Of a stretch of 64,000 nt of DNA, positions 21,372-33,109 are shown one piece after another; positions within the stretch are counted from its first letter, which is position 1; each line of letters begins with the position of its first letter. A program made the position numbers and the translations under genes. The DNA comes from Phytophthora quininea (lineage: Eukaryota > Oomycota > Peronosporomycetes > Peronosporales > Peronosporaceae), in contig JAAVTG010000871.1 of NCBI GenBank assembly GCA_011947345.1, positions 1 through 64,000 of the forward strand, given 5' to 3'. The notes under the pieces were generated by a model, which searched no databases, had not been told where the DNA came from, and saw nothing but the letters and a program-made list of their open reading frames with translations.

Positions 21372-22306
21372 TGTGGTGTTGGGATCCGCCGAAAAGTGAA
21401 GGCGGTTGGCTGGTGGCGGTCTGGGCGAAAGGGAGTTATCGGCACGTGTGCCAATCAAGTCCCCACGTCCCAACCTACCGACCGCATTATGTGGCTACAT
21501 CTCAAGATAGGACGGTGACGTCGCTACGTCACCCGACTCGTCATCCATCATGATCCTCCAGACTGGCATGTCTGCTATCCAGCATATGGAGACTGCCGTC
21601 CTGACTTAGAAACTGCCGACGGCTCGTGACTTTTCGTGAATCATCGTGGGTTTCTGGCGAGATCGAACACGGACCAAAACGGAACCATTTATATTTGATA
21701 TTTGTATATGACAATAGGAAAGAGTAGATAAAGACTCTAAGGCCATTTTGGGCATTAATACAGAACAGCTTTTCATCCAAACCACTTAAGCGAGGTCCGG
21801 TCTATGGTGAGGTCCTGAGACACAGGACAAGCTCGGCGGATTGATTATGCCTGTCGGTGAGCACGTCTACTGAGTCGTAGTTCGTGCCAACCCACCAGCA
21901 AGGCCAAGAAGACGAGGAGAGCAAGTTTGGCCGTGTATACGAAGAGCGACGAGTCGTCGCTGCACCTGGGGAGTCCGAAAACCCTCCATACTACCTTCCC
22001 CGCCGAAGCCAGTCTTTGGCACCCTCGTAACAAGGCCGTGAGGTGCTGGCACCCGTCTTCCTGCGGGACTGCGAGGTTAACGAACGCGGAGCATTCTAGT
22101 CTTGCTCGTGACTAGTGGTGTTAGCGTGATCTGGTTGCCGGAAGGAACCACAACGCATAGAAGTCATCTCTCAACCCGGTGTAAGGGCAGATCCTGGGCC
22201 TTCAGGTTCTATTGCCCACAACAAGCCTACTGAGTCTTCGGTATTCGGTGGGTGTTGTTGGGTGGAAAGTGCGCAATCAAGAATTTGGCCGTGTTCCTAC
22301 ACGACA
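21372..22306 (+). repeat. 3' LTR of LTR-1
   Basis: 935 bp, same length as the 5' LTR. Seven substitutions were found by eye, all single-base and no indels, most of them near the 3' end. CATC follows at 22307-22310. Confidence 0.93.
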
Positions 22307-23060
22307 CATCGCGATCGCCTTCGCGTCAGCAGTGGGGCTGCAGCTACAGCTGGCGAGGTTCGGTCGGCCATTGTTCTCTGGTGCTGGTGCTGCTGTACTA
22401 ACATGAAGTCGACCAATGAGAGAGCTCTGTTATCGTCGGCGTCTGGCACTTACGACTTCTCGGACGAATTCGATTCCTGACCTGCCCATAGCGAAGCCAA
22501 GTCAAATGGCCATCAAGAAGTATCAAAAGTTTTGAAAATATAAGCAAATCACAAAAACAAGAATGGACGATGCTACGTCTACCGGACAATGTAAGGGCCA
22601 CTATTCGGTGTATACACGTAAGACCGATCTTGTGTTTGGGAACTCACAGTATTTCTGCTAAAACTACATTTGCGACGTCACCGCTTCAAGCAGGTGGTTT
22701 TGGTCATTTTGCATGAGAAGAAAGGGTAGTCTATACAGTATATCCTGTCCTAACTGATAGCTGCCGTTGCTCGCCTTGCTATCAAGTATAGCAATAATAT
22801 CAAATAGAGGAGGATGGCACTTTTGCCTGAAACCAGAAATTTTGATCAGCTAGAGCAACAACATCGCAATAAAACACCAGAAAATACTTATTTTCATCAT
22901 TAGGGTGTGAGACGAGGCACTTGATTTTTTCCGGATGGAGATTTTCTATTGGCTAAACTATGGTGGCTTCTGATTTGGGTTCAGAAATAGAGTCAGATCG
23001 GCCAGCTGTTTATGTGGCATAAACAATGGAAGGACTGTTGCGATGGTCAGGATCTGAATC
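22307..23060. other. AT-richer spacer, no recognised gene
   Basis: Flank of LTR-1. A 25-codon frame (MKSTNERALL..., 22403-22480) is the only neat short ORF and has no recognisable motif. The sequence from about 22500 is AT-rich with nothing repeated elsewhere in the window that I could see. Confidence 0.45.
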
Positions 23061-23699
23061 TTAGATCCCTGAACCAAGGAGGGGCCCCAGGTCCGGAAGT
23101 GCGAATCGTGGTCCAGCTACCCGGGTACCCGGAGCACTCGGTCCGGACCAGCCCTCGTCCTGAAGCGGGTTTTTCTACGTGAAAGGAGAACGCCTATTAC
23201 GAATGTATTGGATAGTGCGTCCCGCCTGCCTTGGTCAAAGACCAAGAACCTACCAACAAGTTCAGCATTTCCTGGAAGTTAGACAGGAATGCCTTCCTAA
23301 TCCTAGATTCGATCCAGGAGTTCCAGGTCCTCAGTTCAGGATCCTGGATTCAAGTCACAAGCTACCACCAAGCCAAGACCCAAGTCTTGATCGTGGAAGT
23401 GGAACACAAGTTCTTCCACATCCTTAAGTTGTTCGCCCAAGAATGACTGCCAATGACCTGAGATCCTGGATCCGAGATGTCAAGACTCCCTGATCCTCGA
23501 TCATGGTTGAGACTTCCCTGATCCTGGATTCCTTATCCCAGATTCAGATGAGTGGAGTTCTATACTCTAACTCTCTCGATGCTCCAAGTTCTCCGGCATC
23601 CAAGTCATCAAGGACACCAGATCCTGATCTAGGATCCAGGTCCTGGAAATTGAAGGGTCGCCTGCGATCTTCCCATATCTTTCCCGAAAGGTCAAGTTG

Positions 23700-24560
23700 C
23701 TCAATTAGGGGCGACTGTTCAGACCTGCAACCACGACCACCATACTGAAGTTAAGACAAGACGAGATGACGTGGACTACATAAATCAGGCGAATATGTAA
23801 GCATGCAGAGTACGCTAGCTTAAACTTTAACAGAGTTCATTTTTCCCTTTAACACACAAGTCGCCACGTCGTCGTGCCACCAATTCGCGCAAGGGGATCA
23901 AGGTGCACTATAGCTGTGGGGCAAGGATCACATTCGGCTGCGCCTGCGAGACGTCTGTGGGACTCCAACCGTTCCGAGTCGAGTTAGGTTGGGGACCAGG
24001 ACGTTGTTCGACCTGGGCTAAGACCCTCACTATTTCATGTACTAGTTGGGGGTCTCGCGCCTTCCCATTTCATATTCCTGTGCCTCGGGAGCCTGGACCA
24101 GCAGTCGGCAACCAAGGACGCGACCAAAGACTGTTTGTGTGAAGCGAGGGTATAAGCTTTGAATCTGACAAGTGACTTTTCTCTCTTTGAGAGTGGTGCG
24201 CGTTGCACTGTGGGTGTCTTGGATCAGCCAGTTATCCAGGACCTGAAACCCCGATTGACACTGGAAAAATAGCCCAAGTCCTCGGCTAACAAAAGAACAA
24301 GGACCTGCATATCGTGTCGTGTGAACTCTGGTTGTGGTTTATTGCTGGCGTACGAGCGTGTGGAGATTGCGTGATCTTCATGATCCTGGAATCGAGAATC
24401 CTGATCCTAGACTAAAGGTTCTGGTTCTGGATTCTGGAAGTCTGGTCCTGGAAGAGGGGCTATTTGGAGCTTGGTCATTACTTCTACCCCAAGTCGCGTG
24501 GACGGTGCCTCGAGGTAAATCTTACCGAGAAGGGTTACACAAAGTACACGCCATCCCGGA
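23700..24560 (+). repeat. Diverged direct repeat, copy 1
   Basis: Shares an ordered series of blocks with copy 2: GGCGACTGTTC, then CCATACTGA, TAACAGAGTTCATTT, GGACTCCAACCGT, ACCTGCATATCGTG and TGGACGGTGCCTCG. The spacing between blocks is similar in both copies. They could be two old LTRs or a tandem duplication. Confidence 0.6.
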
Positions 24561-25339
24561 TTGGGAATCCCGGACCTAGATCTTAGGGCTGGGGATTCCG
24601 ATCTGGGCGTATCTAAAGAGGGCCGCTGTACATTTGGGCGAAAAGGTTTACCACCTCGTCTCAGGTGCTTATTAATGTCGTAGTCGCAGTGAAAGCGAGT
24701 TTTGCTGTCAAATTTTGTCCAGCCCAACTTCCACATGGAAGTTGCTATCTCAGACGGCAATTCCCCATGTTTTTGCTCTAGGACCCCATACAAATCTCGA
24801 TATAAGCTATCGCTGTTGTGCCTCAGCGGCGAAAACCTTTTTCCGGGTCAACCGCTGCGAAGGTCAGATTTAGGTCAACACTTTTTCAGGATCAAAATCG
24901 AGTCAAACTTTTCGCTGGTCAAATATCGATCGAATCTTATCACCCTCAAGAGGTTCTTCATAAAATCGCTTTGGTCGCTACGCTCCACAGTTGCGCGGCG
25001 TTTGCATCGCCTACTTCGCTTCGCTCGTGGCGGGCAAAGATCTCGCGCGGATTAGATAGAACCTACTACTCAGCGAAACGCAGCCGTCCCCTGACAGACC
25101 TCCAGGTCCAAGTCACATATTCTGGATCACAAGATATCTACCCCTGAAGTCGCCAGATCTTGGGATCCTGAGATCCTGAGACCCAGAATCTCAGGTCTCA
25201 AGTGGGGCCTCGGACATTGCCGCAATTTATTACGATTTGTAGTCGATTGGCAGTACCGTGATCCTCGGAATCCCGGATTGACTTTTGTGCCCCATGTTGC
25301 CCCCTTATGTGCGAAAGGGTGCGATCTTTGCGCGAAGGG

Positions 25340-26230
25340 ACGTGCTGCTAAACGGGAGGCGACTGTTCGCAGGTTGCAACCAGCCAGCCTGCTGAACGCC
25401 ATACTGAGACCAAGTCAAAAAGTTGTGTGGAGCACATAGCATAGAAAAGATGATAGCGGTTAACTATAACAGAGTTCATTTGTCTGTGTCAAGTGCAAGT
25501 CGTCGCTGCCGCCGGTGTTGGTGGCGCGCCTTCCTGTCCTTCTGCGCGCGCAAGGCCCACGTTAGCTCGCCCGGCAAAGGAGCGCGAGCCGTGTCCTACC
25601 GTCGTGCGCCACGGACCGCGTCTGCAAGAGCGTCGCGGGACTCCAACCGTAGTCAAGTCGAGTTGAGTTGGAGGTCCTCGACGCGCGCCAGGGACAAGCC
25701 CCGCCCATTTCATATATTAGTTGGGCGGGTGAAGTCTTGTCCATTTATATTCAGAGATCCTGGATTCCTGGACGAGCAGTCGGAGTCTGGATTCGTGAGC
25801 GGAACCTCCAATGTGAATCGACGACCAAGGGCGTGAACCGATAAGTGAATTTCCCTCCTCGAGGTGGTGGTGAGCGTAATGACAGGTGCTTAGGGGCTTT
25901 GGGAGCTGCCCCAAGCGTGAAGCTAAACCAATGCCAGCCCAAGCCTAAGTCCTTGGCTCATAAGCAAGAACCTGCATATCGTGACGGGTCAAGGAACTCT
26001 GTGCTTAGTTATATCTGCTATTGCTTCGAGTGCTTTGTGTCTGGATTCCTGAATATTGACCTTGGGTTTCTCGATGTCACGTCTGGATTGATGGATTTCA
26101 AGTGGAGATACTGGTTCCGTGGCTGCTTTCGTGGAGTTTGGAGTCAAGCTATTCGAGACCAGCTTCAACACATCAAGATTCTCCCAGATCCAACGGCGGT
26201 GGACGGTGCCTCGGGGTCAATCGGACCTGC
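25340..26230 (+). repeat. Diverged direct repeat, copy 2
   Basis: Second member of the pair, offset about 1.65 kb from copy 1, with the same block order. Divergence is high, so the duplication is old. Confidence 0.6.
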
Positions 26231-26260
26231 AGATATTGCACTAGGTATACGTTCCTGGAT

Positions 26261-27588
26261 TTCGGGGCTTTGAGATCAGGGCGTCAAAGTTCGGTGTGGT
26301 GTAGGAATTACTCCACTTGGCACGTAGCCTTAATATAGTAGCCCCTGCCCACAATAACACGTCCCCCTCTTCCGAAGGTTCGACGAGAGTTGAGGCTATG
26401 TCTGAAGGACGCCCAACTCGACTCACCCAGAGCCAGTCAAACGCACTATTTTGCTATGGTTCGGCTAACCAAACAGCCCCACTAGCCACGATCTTTGGCT
26501 AGGACGCTAAACACACAATAAACTCACTCAAACTCCGGGGTCCCTCTAAAGAGAGGAAATCACGCCTGGGGAAAGCGCTTCCGGAGCCGCCGCTTCAGAG
26601 CTACGGCTATTAGGGTCGGGGTGGAGGTGAATAGGCTCTCCTTGATAATATAGATCACACCCTTTCGGGCAACACACACTTCTTGCCCTTGCCAACGATC
26701 GCTCGCGCACACTGCTCGTCGCGTTCGCTGAACTAGCATAATCCAGACACACACACAAGTCTTACCTCTGGAAGTCCAGGAGCTTGTGCGGCTTGAGTTC
26801 GTCGGTGGAAAATACTGTTCTGTTTAGTGTGGTCTTTCGGCATCGCTTCCTGTACCTTTCCGTATGTTCTATACATATATACAGTGAATGAAGGGTAATT
26901 TAGAACCTCAGCGACTCTCTGCAAAGACTCGAACCGTCGCCGCCCACGGGAGTTGCGAAACCTCGCAAACGCCTAAACTTGGGTAACCTAGTCCTAGTCC
27001 TAGTATAGTATAGTATAGTATATATAGTTTTGGGCTAGACTAGGAGTCTCCTCAAATAGGCTCGCACCGTCCTTGTCTTGGTCTCGCCTAGACTCCAACT
27101 AGGCACTGCCTTAAGTCCCAGTATGTCCGTCCGGTTTAATGACACATTCGCCGCTATCTCGAGGGGTCGTCAATACAGTTTTAACTTCGCTTCAGTATGG
27201 CTCAGATACACCCACTACTACGAATATTCAACTTGTGCCAGGTCTCCAACGGTCTCAATCATCGAACAGCAGCGTAGCGAAGAATCGCTACACCAGAACT
27301 GCCCTCGAGTCCTGCACGGTTGAGCGCCTCGCTGCTTGGTGTCATTCGCCTAGTCACGGTCAAGTCAAACGTCGATCGCGCGACTGCTGTCGTCCTCCAG
27401 GAGTTGCTCACTCTGCTGGCTACCCCTCCAATGACCTCGGTACGTGGCTTACTATGGTTGTTTCTGCTCGCGAATAGCTGACGTGCTGCCATTGGCCTTG
27501 ATTAGCCACGCATCGACGCTTCTACTGCTGTCGATCCTGTTGCTGGTTCTGTTCCCGCACTGAGACTAGCAAAGCCTCGCAGTTCATC
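26261..27588. other. No confident gene; low-complexity patch
   Basis: Short frames occur on both strands. One plus frame (27139-27477) may be upstream sequence of the coiled-coil remnant that follows, but I see no motif in it. A simple CTAGTCCTAG/TAGTA repeat lies at about 26990-27027. Confidence 0.45.
26990..27027. repeat. Simple TAGTCC/TAGTA repeat
   Basis: Short tandem CTAGTC and TAGTATAGTA units ending in TATATATAG. Microsatellite without coding content. Confidence 0.85.
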
Positions 27589-28412
27589 ATGCCGACGCAT
27601 GTAACTTGCGAATTCTTCTCTTCTGTCAAGGAAAGCGAGGTTCCTTCACCCAAGGCTACTGTCACCCCATCCAAAAACTCCAACTGGGCCAACCCGCGCC
27701 AGCCACACGTTCTCCTGGTACACTTCGTCCGCGAGGGGTCGTTGCTGGTGCAGATGTTGGATCGCGTTGTTACCACCACTGCGTCCAGGATGGAGGATCT
27801 GGCGAAGATCTCCATGGCTCTCTCCGTTAAATCGTCGCAGCGCGGCAATCGCTTGCTGTTGCAGAGCCTGAACCGGCTATCATCGTTGGACGACGTCGCT
27901 GCCGAAGTCCGTGGCCACGTAGGCCGTCTTCCCGCGTTTTCAGACTTGACCGGGAATCTCCAAGCTCTCCTCGCGTATGCTGAGCGAGAAGAGGTGGCCA
28001 CCGAGCGTCAACTCGCCCCAGTGCCTTTGAGTTGAAGAATGCCAAGCTCCTGCTTCGTCAGGTGAATGTTCGCGTCAACACCCTCGACATCAAAGCTACG
28101 AAGATCAAGAACATCACTTCAGCGTATTATGCGGAGGTCTGTGCCGACGACGCCGAACGCAAGTTGCATGCACATACCGTGGCAGAATTGCGCAAGCGGA
28201 TCCAGCAACTGGAGGCTTCGTTGGAAGTGCAGGATCGCTCTCTACGCAAGGAACGGGAGCTGTTCAAGGCGAACGTCGTCGGGTACAAGAAACAACTCTC
28301 CACTCTCGGTCATCTGCTGGATCGCGCGGTTCACGCTGATGTCTCGCAACCGGAAGTAGCAAGTCCCAGTCAAGGCGTAGGAAGCTCGTGTGGATCGCCT
28401 TCGGCGAGCTAA
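27589..28412 (+). pseudogene. Coiled-coil protein remnant, plus strand
   Basis: Two overlapping frames make one product. 27589-28035 reads MPTHVTCEFFSSVKE and later LLQSLNRLSSLDDVAAEVRG. 28032-28412 continues LKNAKLLLRQVNVRVNTLDI, then VAELRKRIQQLEASLEVQD. The second part is a clear coiled coil with heptad-like Leu. The switch at about 28032 needs one frameshift. The mix of Ser/Thr-rich start and long coiled coil resembles the antisense gene of LTR-1 and the remnant at 54950-57044, though I cannot align them residue by residue. Function unknown. Confidence 0.5.
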
Positions 28413-29616
28413 TGCCATTCTTTGCCAGCATGTGAACATCTGCGATCTGGATCCAGACACGTTCATGCCTGTTGCTGAAGGTTCGTAGTGCTTATCACTG
28501 TCTCCAGGAATATTCGTGACACTCATGTGGCGAAGGCAGTGACTCTTTTTGTCACCCAGGGTGTACAATAGGCTGCCATAAGGGGTCTCGAACGCGGAGC
28601 GCGAGACCTCAGAGAGGGTAGGGTCACTCCCAGGAAAGTTCGTGGGAGTTCTTCCAGGATGGCGTGTGGTCTTTGTGCTGAATCCCCTTGAGGATCATTT
28701 ATCTTCGTTTCAGCCCACTTGCACCTTGCAGGCAGGCTTGTCGTTGGTAGTCGTCTGTGTTTCTTAAGCGTCTTGCATTGTTGCGTTTCAGGCCTTAGGA
28801 CCTTGCTCTTCGTCCGGAGTTGGGAATCGATAACCGGGAAGAGGAGAGACAGATAAATAACGATACCAAACAAAAAGAATCTTAAGCCCAAAATGACTAC
28901 ATTCAGAGCGGGCACATTGAAGTCAGTGCACCACTGGCTGATCCTGGCGGATGAGGTTTCAGGAGAGCGGTTAAATCACCTCACGGCTTTGTCGCTACAG
29001 CAGTTCCGAACCACCGGACCAGCCAGCTGAAAGGCTGCTTTGTCGAGGTAAAGCAACGATGGTGCCCATGGCGTACAGCGACGACTGGGGTGACAAAAAC
29101 AACAACTACTACGAACCTATTCCACTGCAGGTGGCAGCGATAGCGACAGCAGTGAAGCTTCGCTTGATACTGGCGACGACATCAACATTCAGATAGGAGG
29201 CGCCCTCCAAACCCGATGCTGTTCCTATCAATGCTTCCTCCGAGATGCTGCCGTCGTCTCCAAGTTCCTACGTGGCTTTCGTGTCTCCAAAACGCCGAAA
29301 TGATGCACTGTACTTTGCGAGGATATCGAATCTGTCAGAGTAACCAAACAACCGCGCAAGCAAAAACCAAATTAAATTATAGATTGAGAATGAGTAAAAA
29401 AACGATTTATCTAAAATTAAATCGAAAGTTTATACGTCAAATCCGAGGATATCAGCGTAATTAGTGTTCTGATGATGACGATTTATGTGATTTCAAACGA
29501 CTTCCCGTGTGAACTCGGCAATTTTAACGCCAGATACGGAATCTACTGCCAGACTACATGTAAAAAGATAAATCTTGATCCGGGGTCATTTTGTCGACAA
29601 GTTCGCTTTCGCCTAC
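28413..29616. other. No recognised gene
   Basis: 28430-28900 has only short overlapping frames on both strands. From about 29330 the sequence becomes AT-rich. The region ends at CCAT, immediately before the first array unit. Confidence 0.5.
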
Positions 29617-32333
29617 CATAGCGTAAAACCTCCGACTTCTCCGACCGCCTCCGACATCTCCGACCTGCACATAAAAGCGTGAAAAGTCGGGGTGTCACGT
29701 TGCTGCTTTAGACAAACGTTGGGGACGGTGAGGGCACTCGCTACGCTCGCGCAAAAAAAATATGTAAGGCCTTGTGCTTTGCCCTCACGCTTTCGGCTTT
29801 GGCGGGGGCCCTCTCCCCTGCCACGCCGTGACGCTGCGGGAACGGGCTTTGCTTGGTTGGCCCTCTTGGTGCTGATCCCTTCAACGGCAATGACATCCAT
29901 CCTTTCGCTCCGACCAATCAGCACCTTCTGACAATATTTAGTACTAGGCTTACTATGCATATCACGCAAATCTCGATGGATGCAGCTTGTGATATGCTAC
30001 CACCGGGCCTCATTTGAAGTTTGTATGAAAATTACGATTGGACGGTCGGAGATTTAACGATATTCATCCATAGCGTAAAACCTCCGACTTCTCCGACCGC
30101 CTCCGACATCTCCGACCTGCACATAAAAGCGTGAAAAGTCGGGGTGTCACGTTGCTGCTTTAGACAAACGTTGGGGACGGGTGAGGGCACTCGCTACGCT
30201 CGCGCAAAAAAAATATGTAAGGCCTTGTGCTTTGCCCTCACGCTTTCGGCTTTGGCGGGGGCCCTCTCCCCTGCCACGCCGTGACGCTGCGGGAACGGGC
30301 TTTGCTTGGTTGGCCCTCTTGGTGCTGATCCCTTCAACGGCAATGACATCCATCCTTTCGCTCCGACCAATCAGCACCTTCTGACAATATTTAGTACTAG
30401 GCTTACTATGCATATCACGCAAATCTCGATGGATGCAGCTTGTGATATGCTACCACCGGGCCTCATTTGAAGTTTGTATGAAAATTACGATTGGACGGTC
30501 GGAGATTTAACGATATTCATCCATAGCGTAAAACCTCCGACTTCTCCGACCGCCTCCGACATCTCCGACCTGCACATAAAAGCGTGAAAAGTCGGGGTGT
30601 CACGTTGCTGCTTTAGACAAACGTTGGGGACGGGTGAGGGCACTCGCTACGCTCGCGCAAAAAAAAATATGTAAGGCCTTGTGCTTTGCCCTCACGCTTT
30701 CGGCTTTGGCGGGGGCCCTCTCCCCTGCCACGCCGTGACGCTGCGGGAACGGGCTTTGCTTGGTTGGCCCTCTTGGTGCTGATCCCTTCAACGGCAATGA
30801 CATCCATCCTTTCGCTCCGACCAATCAGCACCTTCTGACAATATTTAGTACTAGGCTTACTATGCATATCACGCAAATCTCGATGGATGCAGCTTGTGAT
30901 ATGCTACCACTGGGCCTCATTTGAAGTTTGTATGAAAATTACGATTGGACGGTCGGAGATTTAACGATATTCATCCATAGCGTAAAACCTCCGACTTCTC
31001 CGACCGCCTCCGACATCTCCGACCTGCACATAAAAGCGTGAAAAGTCGGGGTGTCACGTTGCTGCTTTAGACAAACGTTGGGGACGGGTGAGGGCACTCG
31101 CTACGCTCGCGCAAAAAAAATATGTAAGGCCTTGTGCTTTGCCCTCACGCTTTCGGCTTTGGCGGGGGCCCTCTCCCCTGCCACGCCGTGACGCTGCGGG
31201 AACGGGCTTTGCTTGGTTGGCCCTCTTGGTGCTGATCCCTTCAACGGCAATGACATCCATCCTTTCGCTCCGACCAATCAGCACCTTCTGACAATATTTA
31301 GTACTAGGCTTACTATGCATATCACGCAAATCTCGATGGATGCAGCTTGTGATATGCTACCACCGGGCCTCATTTGAAGTTTGTATGAAAATTACGATTG
31401 GACGGTCGGAGATTTAACGATATTCATCCATAGCGTAAAACCTCCGACTTCTCCGACCGCCTCCGACATCTCCGACCTGCACATAAAAGCGTGAAAAGTC
31501 GGGGTGTCACGTTGCTGCTTTAGACAAACGTTGGGGACGGTGAGGGCACTCGCTACGCTCGCGCAAAAAAAATATGTAAGGCCTTGTGCTTTGCCCTCAC
31601 GCTTTCGGCTTTGGCGGGGGCCCTCTCCCCTGCCACGCCGTGACGCTGCGGGAACGGGCTTTGCTTGGTTGGCCCTCTTGGTGCTGATCCCTTCAACGGC
31701 AATGACATCCATCCTTTCGCTCCGACCAATCAGCACCTTCTGACAATATTTAGTACTAGGCTTACTATGCATATCACGCAAATCTCGATGGATGCAGCTA
31801 GTGATATGCTACCACTGGGCCTCATTTGAAGTTTGTATGAAAATTACGATTGGACGGTCGGAGATTTAACGATATTCATCCATAGCGTAAAACCTCCGAC
31901 TTCTCCGACCGCCTCCGACATCTCCGACCTGCACATAAAAGCGTGAAAAGTCGGGGTGTCACGTTGCTGCTTTAGACAAACGTTGGGGACGGGTGAGGGC
32001 ACTCGCTACGCTCGCGCAAAAAAAATATGTAAGGCCTTGTGCTTTGCCCTCACGCTTTCGGCTTTGGCGGGGGCCCTCTCCCCTGCCACGCCGTGACGCT
32101 GCGGGAACGGGCTTTGCTTGGTTGGCCCTCTTGGTGCTGATCCCTTCAACGGCAATGACATCCATCCTTTCGCTCCGACCAATCAGCACCTTCTGACAAT
32201 ATTTAGTACTAGGCTTACTATGCATATCACGCAAATCTCGATGGATGCAGCTAGTGATATGCTACCACCGGGCCTCATTTGAAGTTTGTATGAAAATTAC
32301 GATTGGACGGTCGGAGATTTAACGATATTCATC
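29617..32333. repeat. Tandem array of six 453 bp units (non-autonomous Crypton relatives)
   Basis: Unit starts fall at 29617, 30069, 30522, 30976, 31429 and 31881, giving periods of 452-454. Each unit begins CATAGCGTAAAACCTCCGAC and ends CGGTCGGAGATTTAACG then ATATTCATC. These are the same two termini carried by Cryptons B and C. The interior holds four TCCGAC motifs within 45 bp, a CCAATCAG box, an A8-9 run and GC-rich sequence, with no plausible gene. Open frames of 67-129 codons repeat with the units and are not taken as genes. The units look like short non-autonomous elements using the Crypton ends. Confidence 0.9.
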
Positions 32334-32684
32334 CATAGCGTAAAACCTCCGACCGTCGACCTTCTCCGACCCGTACCGGAAAATCGGTACATCGGAGGGA
32401 AAAGAGCCGATCAGAAAAGAGTCTAAAAAGGCAGGTTTGAAACCACATGTAGATTTGAGAATCCTAAGAGAGCCATACAAAGGCGAGTTTACAGGCGGAT
32501 TCCCAGGCTCTAACACGGCCTGTGGGCAAAGATAGAGGCAAAAGACTAAACATGCATTTTTAGCGCTGCAGAGCCATGTGCTCTGCAGCCAGCAAATTGA
32601 CAAATGATGCTCGGCCTCGGAAATCGGGGGTCACTAAAAGAGTGGGTACGTAAAAGCCTGTTCTTACGGGCAGCGTAAATACGC

Positions 32685-32842
32685 TGGCTTAGTGGCCACG
32701 TGTCCACACAAACTGTGTGGCTGGCATTCACTGCCGAGCTGTCATTCGGGATTTTGCCGCTCTCGGGCGCAAGTCCCGACCGCTCATGATGCCCAGTGGG
32801 TGGGCCCGAGCTTAAAACAGTCGGTGGCGCTGGTTCGATTCC
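32685..32842 (+). promoter_or_regulatory. Pol III A-box and B-box-like pair in Crypton B
   Basis: TGGCTTAGTGG at 32685-32695 matches the tRNA A-box consensus and GGTTCGATTCC at 32832-32842 matches the B-box. They are 137 bp apart, wider than in an ordinary tRNA, and no cloverleaf is evident. Remnant E keeps both (TGGCTCAGTGG at 57030 and GGTTCGATTTC at 57168). They could be a fossil SINE head or an antisense Pol III promoter; chance is possible. Confidence 0.4.
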
Positions 32843-32854
32843 AGGCATGAGCTA

Positions 32855-32903
32855 CAGTGCGTGTGTGTGTGTGTGCGTGTGTATGTGTGTGTGTGCGCGC
32901 GCG
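32855..32903. repeat. (GT)n microsatellite in Crypton B
   Basis: GT-rich tract followed by GCGCGCG, corresponding to the CA tract of copy A. Copy C has a slightly shorter version at 37033-37074. Confidence 0.9.
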
Positions 32904-33109
32904 TTGAGGTTAGCATTGCTGTTCCATTCGGAGGTTAAGCTCTGTGTTCGATCCCGCATACAAATTCATGTTGTGTGTACTCTGTGACGAGGTTAACTTT
33001 GCTGTTCCATCTGGAGGTCAAGCTCAGTGTTCAACGCAGTGTAGTGTGATGTATCTAGTGTTGTAAAGCATGTAATACACCCTGTATTAACCGTTATGAT
33101 TGACTCATC

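Larger units (their letters stand above)
5912..22306 (+). mobile_element. Ty3/Gypsy LTR retrotransposon LTR-1 (16.4 kb, defective)
   Basis: Two 935 bp direct repeats bound the element. Both begin TGTGGTG; the 5' copy ends CACCACA and the 3' copy CACGACA. The sequence CATC precedes the first and follows the second, a possible 4 bp target duplication. The order is primer-binding site, gag, protease, reverse transcriptase, RNase H, integrase, chromodomain, an antisense gene, then a polypurine tract. Reverse-transcribed elements of this class normally run 5-12 kb. The excess here comes from a nested Harbinger element and about 3.8 kb downstream of pol. Every coding part is broken, yet the LTRs differ at only seven positions by eye. 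Confidence 0.93.
23060..26260. repeat. Decayed repeat region rich in ATCCTGGAT-type motifs
   Basis: No coding motif was recognised. The region is crowded with variants of GATCCTGGATTC and its relatives (GATCCTGAGATC, AATCCTGATCC, TCTGGATTC), for example near 23340, 23465, 23520, 23620, 24380, 25155, 25750 and 26040. It contains two diverged direct copies at about 23700-24560 and 25340-26230. It is probably an old mobile element with its LTR-like repeats, but its class cannot be fixed from sequence alone. Confidence 0.45.

Noticed and set aside
29617..32333. Repeated 67-129 codon frames on both strands of the 453 bp units as genes
   Set aside because: They recur with the repeat, end differently when a G run or A run changes by one base, and overlap on opposite strands. 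No protein motif is visible.
29617..32333. CRISPR array
   Set aside because: The units are 453 bp, nearly identical along their whole length, without short repeats separated by unique spacers, and the genome is eukaryotic.
32685..32842. True tRNA gene
   Set aside because: A and B boxes match but are 137 bp apart, and I could not fold a cloverleaf with a proper acceptor stem between them.
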